A DNA stretch of 7,684 nt, taken from NCBI GenBank assembly GCA_005882235.1, contig VBCT01000169.1, forward strand, positions 1 to 7,684. The letters are read 5' to 3'. Shown here one piece after another: positions 1 to 6,278 of this stretch. Origin of the DNA: Betaproteobacteria bacterium (lineage in GTDB: Bacteria > Pseudomonadota > Gammaproteobacteria > Burkholderiales > SG8-39). Position numbers and translations under genes: made by a program. Below the pieces are notes generated by a model. It made no database searches, was not told where the DNA came from, and saw nothing but the letters and a program-made list of their open reading frames with translations. Within the stretch, counting starts at the first letter, position 1; every line of letters begins with the position of its first letter.

Positions 1-468
1 CAGGGCCGGCGCGCCGAAGCGGAGAGCGCGTGGACCGCGATGGCGGAGAGCAGCAGCGACCCGGAGGTATTGGCCGACATCGTGCTCGGGTGCGCCGACG
101 CCGAGGCCCAGTGCGCCAAGGTGCTCGCGCGCGTCGCTCAGATGACCGAAGCGGGCGACGGACGACGCTATCAGCGGCTCAACTTTGCGCTCGGCAGCTA
201 CTATCTCCGGAAGAAGGACTACGCGCGCGCCATCTCCTACATGGAGGCCGGGCGCGACAAGAGCAACAAGAACAAGATCGAGGCCAACGACCCGGAAATG
301 CTCGCCGGTCTGGCCGAGGCCTACTTTCGGACCAAGAAATTCTCCGAAGGTCTCGAGATCTTTTTCGAGATGAGCAAGGAGTTTCCCGTGGTGCGCCAGA
401 TTCAGGAGGCGATGCAGGGCGTCTACTCCATGGAGCAGCGCAGCGCCGGCGACGTGAAGATACTTTGA
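1..468 (+). CDS. TPR-like repeat protein, C-terminal part (5' end outside window)
   Basis: The reading frame is open from the first base and ends at a TGA at 466-468. An in-frame ATG at 40 would give 142 residues, but its nearest purine-rich stretch (GGAGAG, 21-26) lies 13 nt upstream, too far for a normal ribosome site, so the gene probably begins left of the window. Counting from that ATG, residues about 50-70 (ALGSYYLRKKDYARAISYME) and 86-115 (LAGLAEAYFRTKKFSEGLEIF) are helical pairs with the A/G-x-x-Y/A spacing of tetratricopeptide repeats. No signal peptide, membrane segment or catalytic motif is visible in this fragment. TPR proteins are usually protein-protein scaffolds; no specific function can be assigned. 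The gene lies 49 nt upstream of the binding-protein gene on the same strand, so co-transcription is possible but unproven. I am confident it is coding (correct frame, coherent helical protein) and less sure it is TPR in the strict sense. Confidence 0.7.
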   Translation, partial: QGRRAEAESAWTAMAESSSDPEVLADIVLGCADAEAQCAKVLARVAQMTEAGDGRRYQRLNFALGSYYLRKKDYARAISYMEAGRDKSNKNKIEANDPEMLAGLAEAYFRTKKFSEGLEIFFEMSKEFPVVRQIQEAMQGVYSMEQRSAGDVKIL

Positions 469-508
469 GAAGCCGCAGGATGAATCGCAACTGTCGGAAT
501 CAACGAGC

Positions 509-514
509 GAGGAA
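509..514 (+). promoter_or_regulatory. Ribosome binding site of the solute-binding protein gene
   Basis: GAGGAA lies 3 nt before the ATG at 518 (5 nt from the GAGG core). It supports that start, and the start immediately yields a good Sec signal peptide. Confidence 0.7.
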
Positions 515-517
515 CTT

Positions 518-2128
518 ATGAAACGGATCCTTACTATCACGGTAGCGGGCGTCGCCATGACATTGTGCTTTCCGGCGCACGCCGCGCCGAAGGGCGACGG
601 GCGCCCCGACGGCGGCATCCTCAACTACAGCGAGTACGGCCGGCCTGCAACGCTGGACCCGATCACGAGCAACGAGACGATTTCGCTGCGCATCACCGAG
701 CTCGTGTTCAACGGCCTGGTCGGAATCGACGAGAAGCAGGAAATCGTGCCGGAGCTGGCCGAGCGCTGGGAGGCGTCGAAGGACGGCCGCGTATACACGT
801 TCTTCCTGCGCAAGGACGTGAAGTGGCACCCGCGCGAGGGCGATGCGCCGCGGCCCTTCACTGCCGACGACGTGGTGTTCACCTACAACATCATGATGCA
901 CCCCAAGACCATCACGCCGCTCAAGGTGCGCTACGAGTTCATCGAGAAGGTCGAGAAGACCGGCGACTACACGGTGGCAATCACCCTCAAGCGCCCGATA
1001 CTGAACGCTCTGGCGAAGTTCAGCTTCAAGATCATCCCCAAGCACGGCCCGGCGAACCCGCAGTACCTGACGCGCGAGGACCGGTTCGCCCACAGCCCGA
1101 TCGGCACCGGGCCGTACATGCTCCAGACCGTAACCGGCGACGGCGAGGTGGTGCTGGTCGCGAACCCGGACTACTTCAAGGGACGCGCGCACATCGACAA
1201 GTTCATCGCCAGGCCGTTCGCCGACCAGAACATCATGGCCCAGGCGCTGATGTTCAACGCCATCGACATGATCGTGCTGGTCAACCCGCGCAACCTGCCC
1301 GAGGTTCAGGGCGACAAGCGCTTCGTGCTGCAACCGTACAACGCCTTGTCGTACTCGTTCTTCGGCTACAACGTGCGCAACCCCTTGCTCGCGGACCGGC
1401 GCGTGCGCCGGGCGATCACGGCTGCGGTCAACCGCCAGGAGATGCTCGACTCCTTCTTCAACGGCCAGGGCACGGTCATCTCCGGCCCGTTCGCGCCCGG
1501 GAGCTGGGCATACAACCTCGACGTCAAGCCCTTGCCGTTCGGTCCGGAGGGGGCGCGCGCGCTGCTCACTGAGGCGGGCTTCAGGCCCGGCGCCGACGGG
1601 ATCATGGAGAAGGGCGGCAAGAAGCTCGTGCTCTCGCTCAAGGTCCCGATCGAGAAGGAGAGCGAAGCGGTGAAGCGCGTCGTGCTCGCGTTCCAGAATT
1701 ATCTCAAGAACGCCGGCATCGCGATCACGGTCGAGTTCAAGGAATGGCAGGCGTGGAAGGAGGACGTCTTCCTCGAGCACAACTTCGACATCATGTTTGC
1801 GTCCTGGGTGTTCGACGACTCCGCGGACATCTCGTCGCTGTTCCATTCGGCCGAGATCGGCGACTGGAAGAACAATTTCGGCGGCTATTCCAACCCCGAA
1901 GTGGACGGGCTGATCGTCGAGAGCAAGCTCACCCTCGACCACGAGAAGCGCCGCACGATCAACCGCAAGCTTCACGCGATCCTTGCCGAGGAGCAGCCCT
2001 ACACTTTCCTTTGGACGCTCACCAACTACAGCGCGTACCACAGGAAGGTGCGGCGCGTGCAGATCCACCCGTACAAGTTCTTCTCGTTCGCCGACGAGTG
2101 GTTCATTCCCGCCAGCGAGCAGAAGTGA
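518..2128 (+). CDS. Peptide/opine-type ABC importer, extracytoplasmic solute-binding protein (family 5)
   Basis: This 536-residue protein should bind the substrate in the periplasm and deliver it to the permeases encoded just downstream. Residues 1-22 form a Sec signal peptide: basic MKR, a hydrophobic core, and an AHA cleavage site before Ala23. Cys17 is not in a lipobox, so this is probably a soluble periplasmic protein rather than a lipoprotein. Family 5 (SBP_bac_5) hallmarks are present in order: a TLDP motif near 45-48, ELVFNGLVGID at 61-71, the PELAERWEASKDGRVYTFFL block at 78-97 ending in KDVKWHP, GTGPY at 196-200, a VRRAITAAVNRQEML block at 296-310, a YSNPEVDGLI block at 457-466 and EEQPYTFLW at 491-499. 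The length is usual for the family (about 500-550). The order binding protein-permease-permease-ATPase-ATPase supports the call. Ligand specificity is not readable; 'dipeptide' or 'oligopeptide' would be a family default, so I give no symbol. Confidence 0.95.
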   Translation: MKRILTITVAGVAMTLCFPAHAAPKGDGRPDGGILNYSEYGRPATLDPITSNETISLRITELVFNGLVGIDEKQEIVPELAERWEASKDGRVYTFFLRKDVKWHPREGDAPRPFTADDVVFTYNIMMHPKTITPLKVRYEFIEKVEKTGDYTVAITLKRPILNALAKFSFKIIPKHGPANPQYLTREDRFAHSPIGTGPYMLQTVTGDGEVVLVANPDYFKGRAHIDKFIARPFADQNIMAQALMFNAIDMIVLVNPRNLPEVQGDKRFVLQPYNALSYSFFGYNVRNPLLADRRVRRAITAAVNRQEMLDSFFNGQGTVISGPFAPGSWAYNLDVKPLPFGPEGARALLTEAGFRPGADGIMEKGGKKLVLSLKVPIEKESEAVKRVVLAFQNYLKNAGIAITVEFKEWQAWKEDVFLEHNFDIMFASWVFDDSADISSLFHSAEIGDWKNNFGGYSNPEVDGLIVESKLTLDHEKRRTINRKLHAILAEEQPYTFLWTLTNYSAYHRKVRRVQIHPYKFFSFADEWFIPASEQK

Positions 2129-2147
2129 CGGCGGCTACACCGCCGTC
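2127..2147 (+). promoter_or_regulatory. GC-rich hairpin overlapping the binding-protein stop codon
   Basis: GACGGCGG (2127-2134) and CCGCCGTC (2140-2147) form a perfect 8-bp stem around the 5-nt loop CTACA. The left arm begins inside the TGA stop (2126-2128). No U-run follows, so it is not a canonical intrinsic terminator. An RNA 3'-end stabiliser or attenuating structure is more likely, as known for the intergenic structure between malE and malF in enterobacteria. The stem is seen directly; its function is inferred. Confidence 0.55.
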
Positions 2148-2217
2148 ATCCTGAGCGCAGCGAAGGATCTGCTTTTACGTAAAGCGGATTCTTCGTCGCT
2201 ACGCTCCTCAGAATGAC
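2145..2217. repeat. Dispersed palindromic intergenic repeat (REP-like; imperfect inverted repeat)
   Basis: The left half begins GTCATCCTGAG and runs through CGCAGCG to AAGGATCTGCTTT. The complement of the right half begins GTCATTCTGAG and runs through CGTAGCG to AAGAATCCGCTTT. The two halves therefore pair over roughly 30 positions, with a few mismatches and two 3-base gaps, around a TACGT centre (2176-2180). Such elements occur in many bacterial genomes between genes and produce recognisable false peptides: here ILSAAKDL on the plus strand and HSEERSDEES on the minus strand. I recognise the class from those peptides; copy number in this genome cannot be judged from a single copy. It sits between the binding-protein and permease genes of one operon, so it would be transcribed and could fold into a long stem. 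Confidence 0.8.
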
Positions 2218-2224
2218 AAGCACC

Positions 2225-2230
2225 GGAGGA
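2225..2230 (+). promoter_or_regulatory. Ribosome binding site of permease B
   Basis: GGAGGA ends 10 nt before the ATG at 2241. It lies just outside the repeat at 2145-2217, so permease translation keeps its own signal even though the repeat separates it from the upstream gene. Confidence 0.65.
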
Positions 2231-2240
2231 CGGCGTCACC

Positions 2241-3203
2241 ATGAAGCTCGCCGCGATCAAGCCCGTCAGCCGCGTGCTCGCGCGCGAGCTCGGGATCACG
2301 GCCCTGCTGCTCTTCGGCGTGAGCATGGTCGTGTTTGCCATTCTCTATCTCGCGCCCGGCGACCCGCTCAACGTTTTGCTCGAGGGGCAGTCACCGCGAT
2401 CGGAGCTCGCCCTCGGCATGCGCGAGGCCCTGGGCGTATCCCAGACCTGGTACGGCCAGTACGCGGCGTGGTTCAGCAAGATGCTGCAGGGCAACTTCGG
2501 CAACTCGATCCGCACCGGCCTACCGGTGCTGCCTGAGCTCGCGCGCGTCGGCGTCTACACGCTCACCCTCACCCTCGGCTCGCTCGCGCTCACGCTCCTG
2601 ATCGCGGTGCCGATCGCGGTGCACGCGGCGGCGCACGGCGAAACCGCGGGCAATACCGCGGCGACCATAGCCGCGTACGTCCTCTCGGCAGTGCCGGTGT
2701 TCTGGTTCGGCTACATAATGGTCTACGTCTTCATCCATTGGTTCGGCATGTTCCCCCTCATCTCTGGAACTGCGGCGAGGCAGGAGCACGCGTGGCTGTA
2801 TTTCCTCGTGCCGATCTTCGTGCTCGGGATCGCGAGCGGCACGCTCTCGGAAATGATCCGCCACTTGCGCGAGGAGCTGTCGCGCGTGCTTGCCGAGGAC
2901 TACATCCGCACCGCGCGCGCCAAGGGCGCTCCGGTGTGGCGCCATGCGTTCAAGGAGGGCTTCCTGATCCCGGTGACCGAGATCATGAGCGCCAAGATCC
3001 CGTTCCTGCTCGGCGGTGCCGTGATCGTCGAGCAGGTGTTCAACTGGCCCGGCATGGGGCGCATGGCGTGGCAGGCGGCGCAGGATCGCGATTTCCCGGT
3101 CATCATGGGCATCGCCCTCGTCGCCGCCGCGTTCGTGCGTCTCGGTAACCTGTTGCAGCGCGTCGTTTTCACCGCGGTCAATCCGCGCGCATCCAGAGAA
3201 TAG
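2241..3203 (+). CDS. ABC importer permease, DppB/OppB type
   Basis: This is a 320-residue inner-membrane protein, about the normal length for DppB-type permeases. The N-terminal helix (about 17-38) ends in the family hallmark LAPGDP at 37-42. Further hydrophobic segments lie near 104-130, 142-168, 185-203, 251-265 and 285-311, giving the expected six. A GNFGNSIRTGLPV block at 84-96 matches the usual 'GdlG.S' region. The cytoplasmic EAA-type coupling loop lies at about 219-245 (EDYIRTARAKGAPVWRHAFK, then EGFLIPV) and should contact the ATPases. VIVEQVFNWPGMGRM at 261-275 is another strong family block. The C-terminal block, usually ending D-P-R, reads N-P-R here. The protein should pair with the permease encoded 7 nt downstream to form the translocation channel. 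Transported substrate is unknown. Confidence 0.95.
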   Translation: MKLAAIKPVSRVLARELGITALLLFGVSMVVFAILYLAPGDPLNVLLEGQSPRSELALGMREALGVSQTWYGQYAAWFSKMLQGNFGNSIRTGLPVLPELARVGVYTLTLTLGSLALTLLIAVPIAVHAAAHGETAGNTAATIAAYVLSAVPVFWFGYIMVYVFIHWFGMFPLISGTAARQEHAWLYFLVPIFVLGIASGTLSEMIRHLREELSRVLAEDYIRTARAKGAPVWRHAFKEGFLIPVTEIMSAKIPFLLGGAVIVEQVFNWPGMGRMAWQAAQDRDFPVIMGIALVAAAFVRLGNLLQRVVFTAVNPRASRE

Positions 3204-3210
3204 GGAGCAC

Positions 3211-4104
3211 ATGCGTCGCTACGTCCAGACACCCGGCCCTATCGGGGAGTTCTCGGAGCTGTCGCTGCGGCAACGGGCGGGGCCGCTCGATCTCGTCTAC
3301 GTGGCCTACGGCCTGCTGGTGGTGGCGGTGGTCGTGGCTTCGTACATGTTCGGGGCGCTGGGCTGGCTGCCCCATGATCCTCAGGCGATGAACGTCGGGC
3401 TGATCAACGCGGCGCCGTTCACCTCCGGGCACCTGCTCGGCACCGACTTCCTCGGGCGCGACCTGCAGGCGCGGCTGATTCTCGGCATCCAGGCCTACTT
3501 TCTCCCCGGACTGCTCGCGATCACGATCTCAGTCGTCGGCGGAAGCGTTCTCGGCATTCTGGCCGGTTACCGCGGCGGCTGGTTCGATACGATCATCACC
3601 TATTTCGACAACCTGCTCGACTCGTTCCCGCGCCTGGTGCTGATCCTGCTCGTGATCGCCGCATTCAAGGCCGACATCTACTACGTCATGGTCGTGGTCG
3701 GCATCACCGGCATGCCGGTGATCGCCAACCTGATCGCTGGCAAGATCGCATTTCTTCGACAGAAGAGCTTCATCGAGGCGGCGCATGCACTCGGGCTGCC
3801 GGCGCATACGGTCATTCTCAAGCATATCCTGTGGTTGAACTGCCGCGCGCTGCTCGTGATCCAGGCCACCCTCGGCATGGCCGAAGCGATCCTGGTCGAG
3901 ACGAGCTTGAGCTACCTTGGCTTCGGCGTGCAGGAACCCACGCCTTCATGGGGCAACATGGTCCAGGCCGGCGCGAACTATTTCCTGCAGGGCAACTTCT
4001 GGCCCTCGACCGCGCCAGCGCTCGCCATCCTCGCGACCATCCTCGGATTCCAGTTGCTCGGCGACGGGCTCAACAATCTCCTCGAAGGCAAGCGGAGGAA
4101 ATGA
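3211..4104 (+). CDS. ABC importer permease, DppC/OppC type
   Basis: This 297-residue inner-membrane protein should be the second half of the channel. The start at 3211 follows a GGGAG at 3203-3207 with only 3 nt spacing. The first hydrophobic segment is at about 28-48. The family block HLLGTDFLGRDLQARLILG lies at 74-92, followed by segments near 97-118, 141-152, 158-178, 211-229 and 267-285. The EAA coupling loop is at about 187-209 (FIEAAHALGLPAHTVILKHI), and SYLGFGVQEPTPSWGNM at 234-250 is the classic DppC signature. The C-terminus (LGDGLNNLLEGK, 283-294) matches the usual 'LGDGLRDALDPR' ending only loosely. The gene ends in TGA overlapping the next gene's ATG by one base, which suggests translational coupling. 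Confidence 0.95.
   Translation: MRRYVQTPGPIGEFSELSLRQRAGPLDLVYVAYGLLVVAVVVASYMFGALGWLPHDPQAMNVGLINAAPFTSGHLLGTDFLGRDLQARLILGIQAYFLPGLLAITISVVGGSVLGILAGYRGGWFDTIITYFDNLLDSFPRLVLILLVIAAFKADIYYVMVVVGITGMPVIANLIAGKIAFLRQKSFIEAAHALGLPAHTVILKHILWLNCRALLVIQATLGMAEAILVETSLSYLGFGVQEPTPSWGNMVQAGANYFLQGNFWPSTAPALAILATILGFQLLGDGLNNLLEGKRRK
4094..4098 (+). promoter_or_regulatory. Ribosome binding site that decides between two adjacent ATGs of the first ATPase
   Basis: GGAGG at 4094-4098 precedes two in-frame ATG codons, at 4101 and 4104. Spacing is 2 nt to the first and 5 nt to the second. I chose 4104 on spacing; the difference is one Met. Confidence 0.6.
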
Positions 4105-5213
4105 TGGACGCGCCGCTGCTCGCCATCGAGAACCTGCGGACCTACTTCTACTCGCGCGCCAAGCGCGCCTTCATCCGCTCGGTGGACGGCGTGAGCCTTG
4201 ACGTCGCGCGCGGCGAAACGCTCGGCATCGTGGGCGAGAGCGGCAGCGGCAAGAGCGTCACCGCGCTCTCGGCGGCGGGCCTCGTTACGGCGGGGCCGGG
4301 CGTGATCAGCGGCCGCATCCACCTGCACTCGAACGGCGCGCAGCGCGACCTGCTCGACGGCCTGGAGAAATACGCGCGCGTCACGGAGCAGGATGGGCGC
4401 GTCATGGCGGTGGAGAAGGACGAGCGCGGCTGGCGCAAACACTCGGAGGCATTGATGGCGGGCGTGCGCGGCAAGGAGATCGCCATGATTTTCCAGAACC
4501 CGCGCTCCGCGCTGAACCCCTACTCCACGATCGGCAAGCAGCTCGTGGAGACCATCCGCCTGCACACGAGCCTCAAGGGCGAAAGCGAAGCCAGGGAACG
4601 CGCGGTCCATTGGCTGGAGCGCGTGCGCATCGATTCACCCAGGCTGCGCTTCGACAACTTCCCCTACGGCATGTCCGGCGGCATGTGCCAGCGCGCCATG
4701 ATCGCGATGGCGCTCTCCGCCGAACCTTCGCTCCTCATCGCGGACGAGCCAACCACCGGCCTCGACGCCACCATCCAGTCCCGCATCGTGGATCTGCTCG
4801 CCCAGCTCAAGACCGAGACCGGCATTACCACGCTCCTCATCAGCCACGACATCAGCGTGATCCAGCGCCTCTCGGATCGCATTGCGGTGATGTACGGCGG
4901 CACGGTTGTGGAGACCGGTCGCGCCGCGGAGGTGCTCGCGCCGCAGGCGCAGGCGCGCCACCCGTACACCGCGGCCCTGCTCGCCTCGATCCCGAGCGCG
5001 GAGACGATACGCCGGAAAAGTTACCTGCAGGCGATAGAAGGCGAGGTGCTCGATACCATCGAGGTGCCGCGCGGTTGCCGCTTCTACGGTCGCTGCAACC
5101 GCGTCACCGAGGCGATCCGCGAAAGCTGCGCCGGTCTCGAGCCCCCGCTCGAAGAGGTCGCACCCGGTCACAAGGTGCGCTGCTGGCTGTACCCTGCGGC
5201 GGGGAAGGCATGA
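4104..5213 (+). CDS. ABC importer ATPase, DppD/OppD type, with C-terminal four-Cys module
   Basis: This 369-residue cytoplasmic ATPase should power import as a heterodimer with the next gene product. Counting from 4104: Walker A GESGSGKS at 44-51, Q-loop Gln131 (FQNPRSALNP), signature SGGMCQR at 191-197, Walker B LLIADE at 210-215, D-loop TGLD at 218-221, switch His248. A C-terminal oligopeptide-transporter extension carries Cys325, Cys331, Cys342 and Cys360. That pattern has been shown to bind a [4Fe-4S] cluster in a structurally studied DppD; here it is inference. Two oddities stand out. The interval from the Walker A Lys to the Q-loop Gln is 81 residues against about 50 in E. coli DppD as I recall it, an insertion at about 85-119. 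The signature has Cys195 where Arg or Ser is usual. All catalytic residues are intact, so it should be active. It overlaps the next gene by 4 nt (ATGA). A longer reading from 3831 is not supported. Confidence 0.95.
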   Translation: MDAPLLAIENLRTYFYSRAKRAFIRSVDGVSLDVARGETLGIVGESGSGKSVTALSAAGLVTAGPGVISGRIHLHSNGAQRDLLDGLEKYARVTEQDGRVMAVEKDERGWRKHSEALMAGVRGKEIAMIFQNPRSALNPYSTIGKQLVETIRLHTSLKGESEARERAVHWLERVRIDSPRLRFDNFPYGMSGGMCQRAMIAMALSAEPSLLIADEPTTGLDATIQSRIVDLLAQLKTETGITTLLISHDISVIQRLSDRIAVMYGGTVVETGRAAEVLAPQAQARHPYTAALLASIPSAETIRRKSYLQAIEGEVLDTIEVPRGCRFYGRCNRVTEAIRESCAGLEPPLEEVAPGHKVRCWLYPAAGKA

Positions 5214-6229
5214 GCCAAACCATTCTCGAAGTCACCGACCTGCGCAAGGACTACAGCCAGCGTCGCGGCCTGTTCTCCATGCTGACCGGTCAGGGGCGCG
5301 TGATTCCGGCGGTCGACGGCGTGAGCTTCTATATCAGGGAAAACGAGACCGTCGGCTTGGTCGGCGAGTCCGGCTGCGGCAAGACCACGATCGGGCGCAC
5401 GGTGCTGCGGCTGACCGACGCGAGCAGCGGGCGCATCGTGTTCGACGGCCGCGACATCACGACCTTGAGCCGAGCCGAGCTGCGCCCCTTAAGGCGCGAG
5501 ATGCAGATGATCTTCCAGGACCTCGACGCGGGGCTGAACCCGGGGATGCGCGTGCGCGACATCCTGCGCGAGGCGCTCACCGTGCACGAGCGCCCGAGCG
5601 ACGCCGAAATCGCAGGCCGCATCCGCGAGCTCCTGGAGCAGGTGAGTCTCAAGGACAGCAAGCTCGCGAACTTCCCCTCGGAGCTTTCCGGCGGCGAGAA
5701 GCGCCGCGTGGGGATCGCGCGCGTGCTCGCGGTGCGCCCGCGCCTGATCGTGGCCGACGAGCCGACGAGCGCCCTCGATATCTCGATCCAGGCGCAGGTG
5801 GTGAACCTCCTGCGCGACCTGCAGAAGAACCTGGGGCTCACGTATCTGTTCATCTCGCACGATCTCCCGGTCGTGGAGCTGGTCAGCCAGAAAGTCGCGG
5901 TCATGTATCTGGGGCGCATCGTCGAGATGGGTCTGGCAGAGAACATCGCGCACCAGCCGCGCCATCCCTACACGGGCATCCTGTGGTCGTCGTTCGCGGA
6001 CAAGGAGACCACCGAGGTGACCCGGCGCGTGCGCAACGTGACGGTCGAGCGCGAGCGCCGCGCCTGGGGCGTGTTCGACTTCGAGCAGCCGACGAGCGGC
6101 TGCCGCTTCGCTCCGCGCTGCCCGCTGTACAAGGACAGGGGTCACCCCGCGGTCTGCACCGACCCCGCCTCCGAGCCGCAGCTGAGGGACGTGGGGCACG
6201 GGCACGTGGTGGCGTGCCATTTCGCGTAG
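5210..6229 (+). CDS. ABC importer ATPase, DppF/OppF type, with C-terminal four-Cys module
   Basis: This 339-residue cytoplasmic ATPase is the likely partner of the preceding one. It starts at the ATG overlapping the upstream TGA, preceded by GGGGAAGG at 5201-5208. Motifs counted from there: Walker A GESGCGKT at 52-59, Q-loop Gln103, signature LSGGEKRRVGIAR at 159-171, Walker B LIVADE at 179-184, D-loop SALD at 187-190, switch His217, and RHPYTG at 251-256. The C-terminal extension has Cys298, Cys304, Cys316 and Cys336. The GxSGCGK Walker A and the SALDISIQAQ block are characteristic of DppF/OppF. Two blocks are unusual: the Q-loop reads QDLDAGLNPGM where the family normally has QDPYxSLNPR, and the signature reads SGGEKRR rather than SGGQRQR. 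No catalytic residue is lost. An in-frame reading extending about 200 codons upstream overlaps the previous gene and is rejected. Confidence 0.95.
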   Translation: MSQTILEVTDLRKDYSQRRGLFSMLTGQGRVIPAVDGVSFYIRENETVGLVGESGCGKTTIGRTVLRLTDASSGRIVFDGRDITTLSRAELRPLRREMQMIFQDLDAGLNPGMRVRDILREALTVHERPSDAEIAGRIRELLEQVSLKDSKLANFPSELSGGEKRRVGIARVLAVRPRLIVADEPTSALDISIQAQVVNLLRDLQKNLGLTYLFISHDLPVVELVSQKVAVMYLGRIVEMGLAENIAHQPRHPYTGILWSSFADKETTEVTRRVRNVTVERERRAWGVFDFEQPTSGCRFAPRCPLYKDRGHPAVCTDPASEPQLRDVGHGHVVACHFA

Positions 6230-6237
6230 GGGCCGAC

Positions 6238-6262
6238 TGGATCCCCGCTTTCGCGGGGATGA
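6238..6262. repeat. Dispersed palindromic repeat; probable terminator hairpin between convergent genes
   Basis: ATCCCCGC (6241-6248) and GCGGGGAT (6253-6260) form a perfect 8-bp stem with loop TTTC. The flanking TGG and GA extend the pattern to the common proteobacterial intergenic repeat recognised by its false translations: WIPAFAGMT on plus and VIPAKAGIQ on minus, both readable here. It lies 11 nt after the last transporter stop and 14 nt beyond the mutase stop, so it could end transcription from both sides. There is no clear U-run in either direction, so termination is inferred from position and stem strength. Confidence 0.75.
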
Positions 6263-6278
6263 CGCGCACTCGCGCGTC
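6261..6278. terminator. Second hairpin, overlapping the mutase stop codon
   Basis: GACGCGC (6261-6267) and GCGCGTC (6272-6278) form a perfect 7-bp stem around ACTC. The right arm covers part of the minus-strand TGA (6279-6277). It abuts the preceding hairpin, giving two tandem stems in a 47-nt convergent spacer. A terminator role is possible, but no U-run is present. Confidence 0.4.

Noticed and set aside
465..493. A sigma-70 promoter ahead of the binding-protein gene (TTGAGA at 465-470)
   Set aside because: The -35-like hexamer has no acceptable -10 box at the right distance (the region about 487-493 reads GCAACTG), so there is no support for a promoter.
500..2068. A 522-codon open frame on the minus strand opposite the binding-protein gene
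   Set aside because: Long antisense frames are expected opposite GC-rich genes. Its translation is rich in Arg, Val, His and Asp with no recognisable domain, and the plus strand encodes an unmistakable family 5 binding protein.
2135..2341. Minus-strand frame containing HSEERSDEES, and a plus-strand frame from 1983 containing ILSAAKDL
   Set aside because: These are the well-known false translations of the dispersed repeat, joined to antisense or out-of-frame coding sequence.
3831..4103. N-terminal extension of the first ATPase back to 3831
   Set aside because: It overlaps the well-supported DppC-type permease by over 270 nt, has no ATPase similarity, and a good ribosome site precedes 4104.
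4610..5209. N-terminal extension of the second ATPase back to 4610
   Set aside because: It lies in the wrong frame over the conserved core of the first ATPase. The ATG at 5210 gives a normal-length DppF-type protein.
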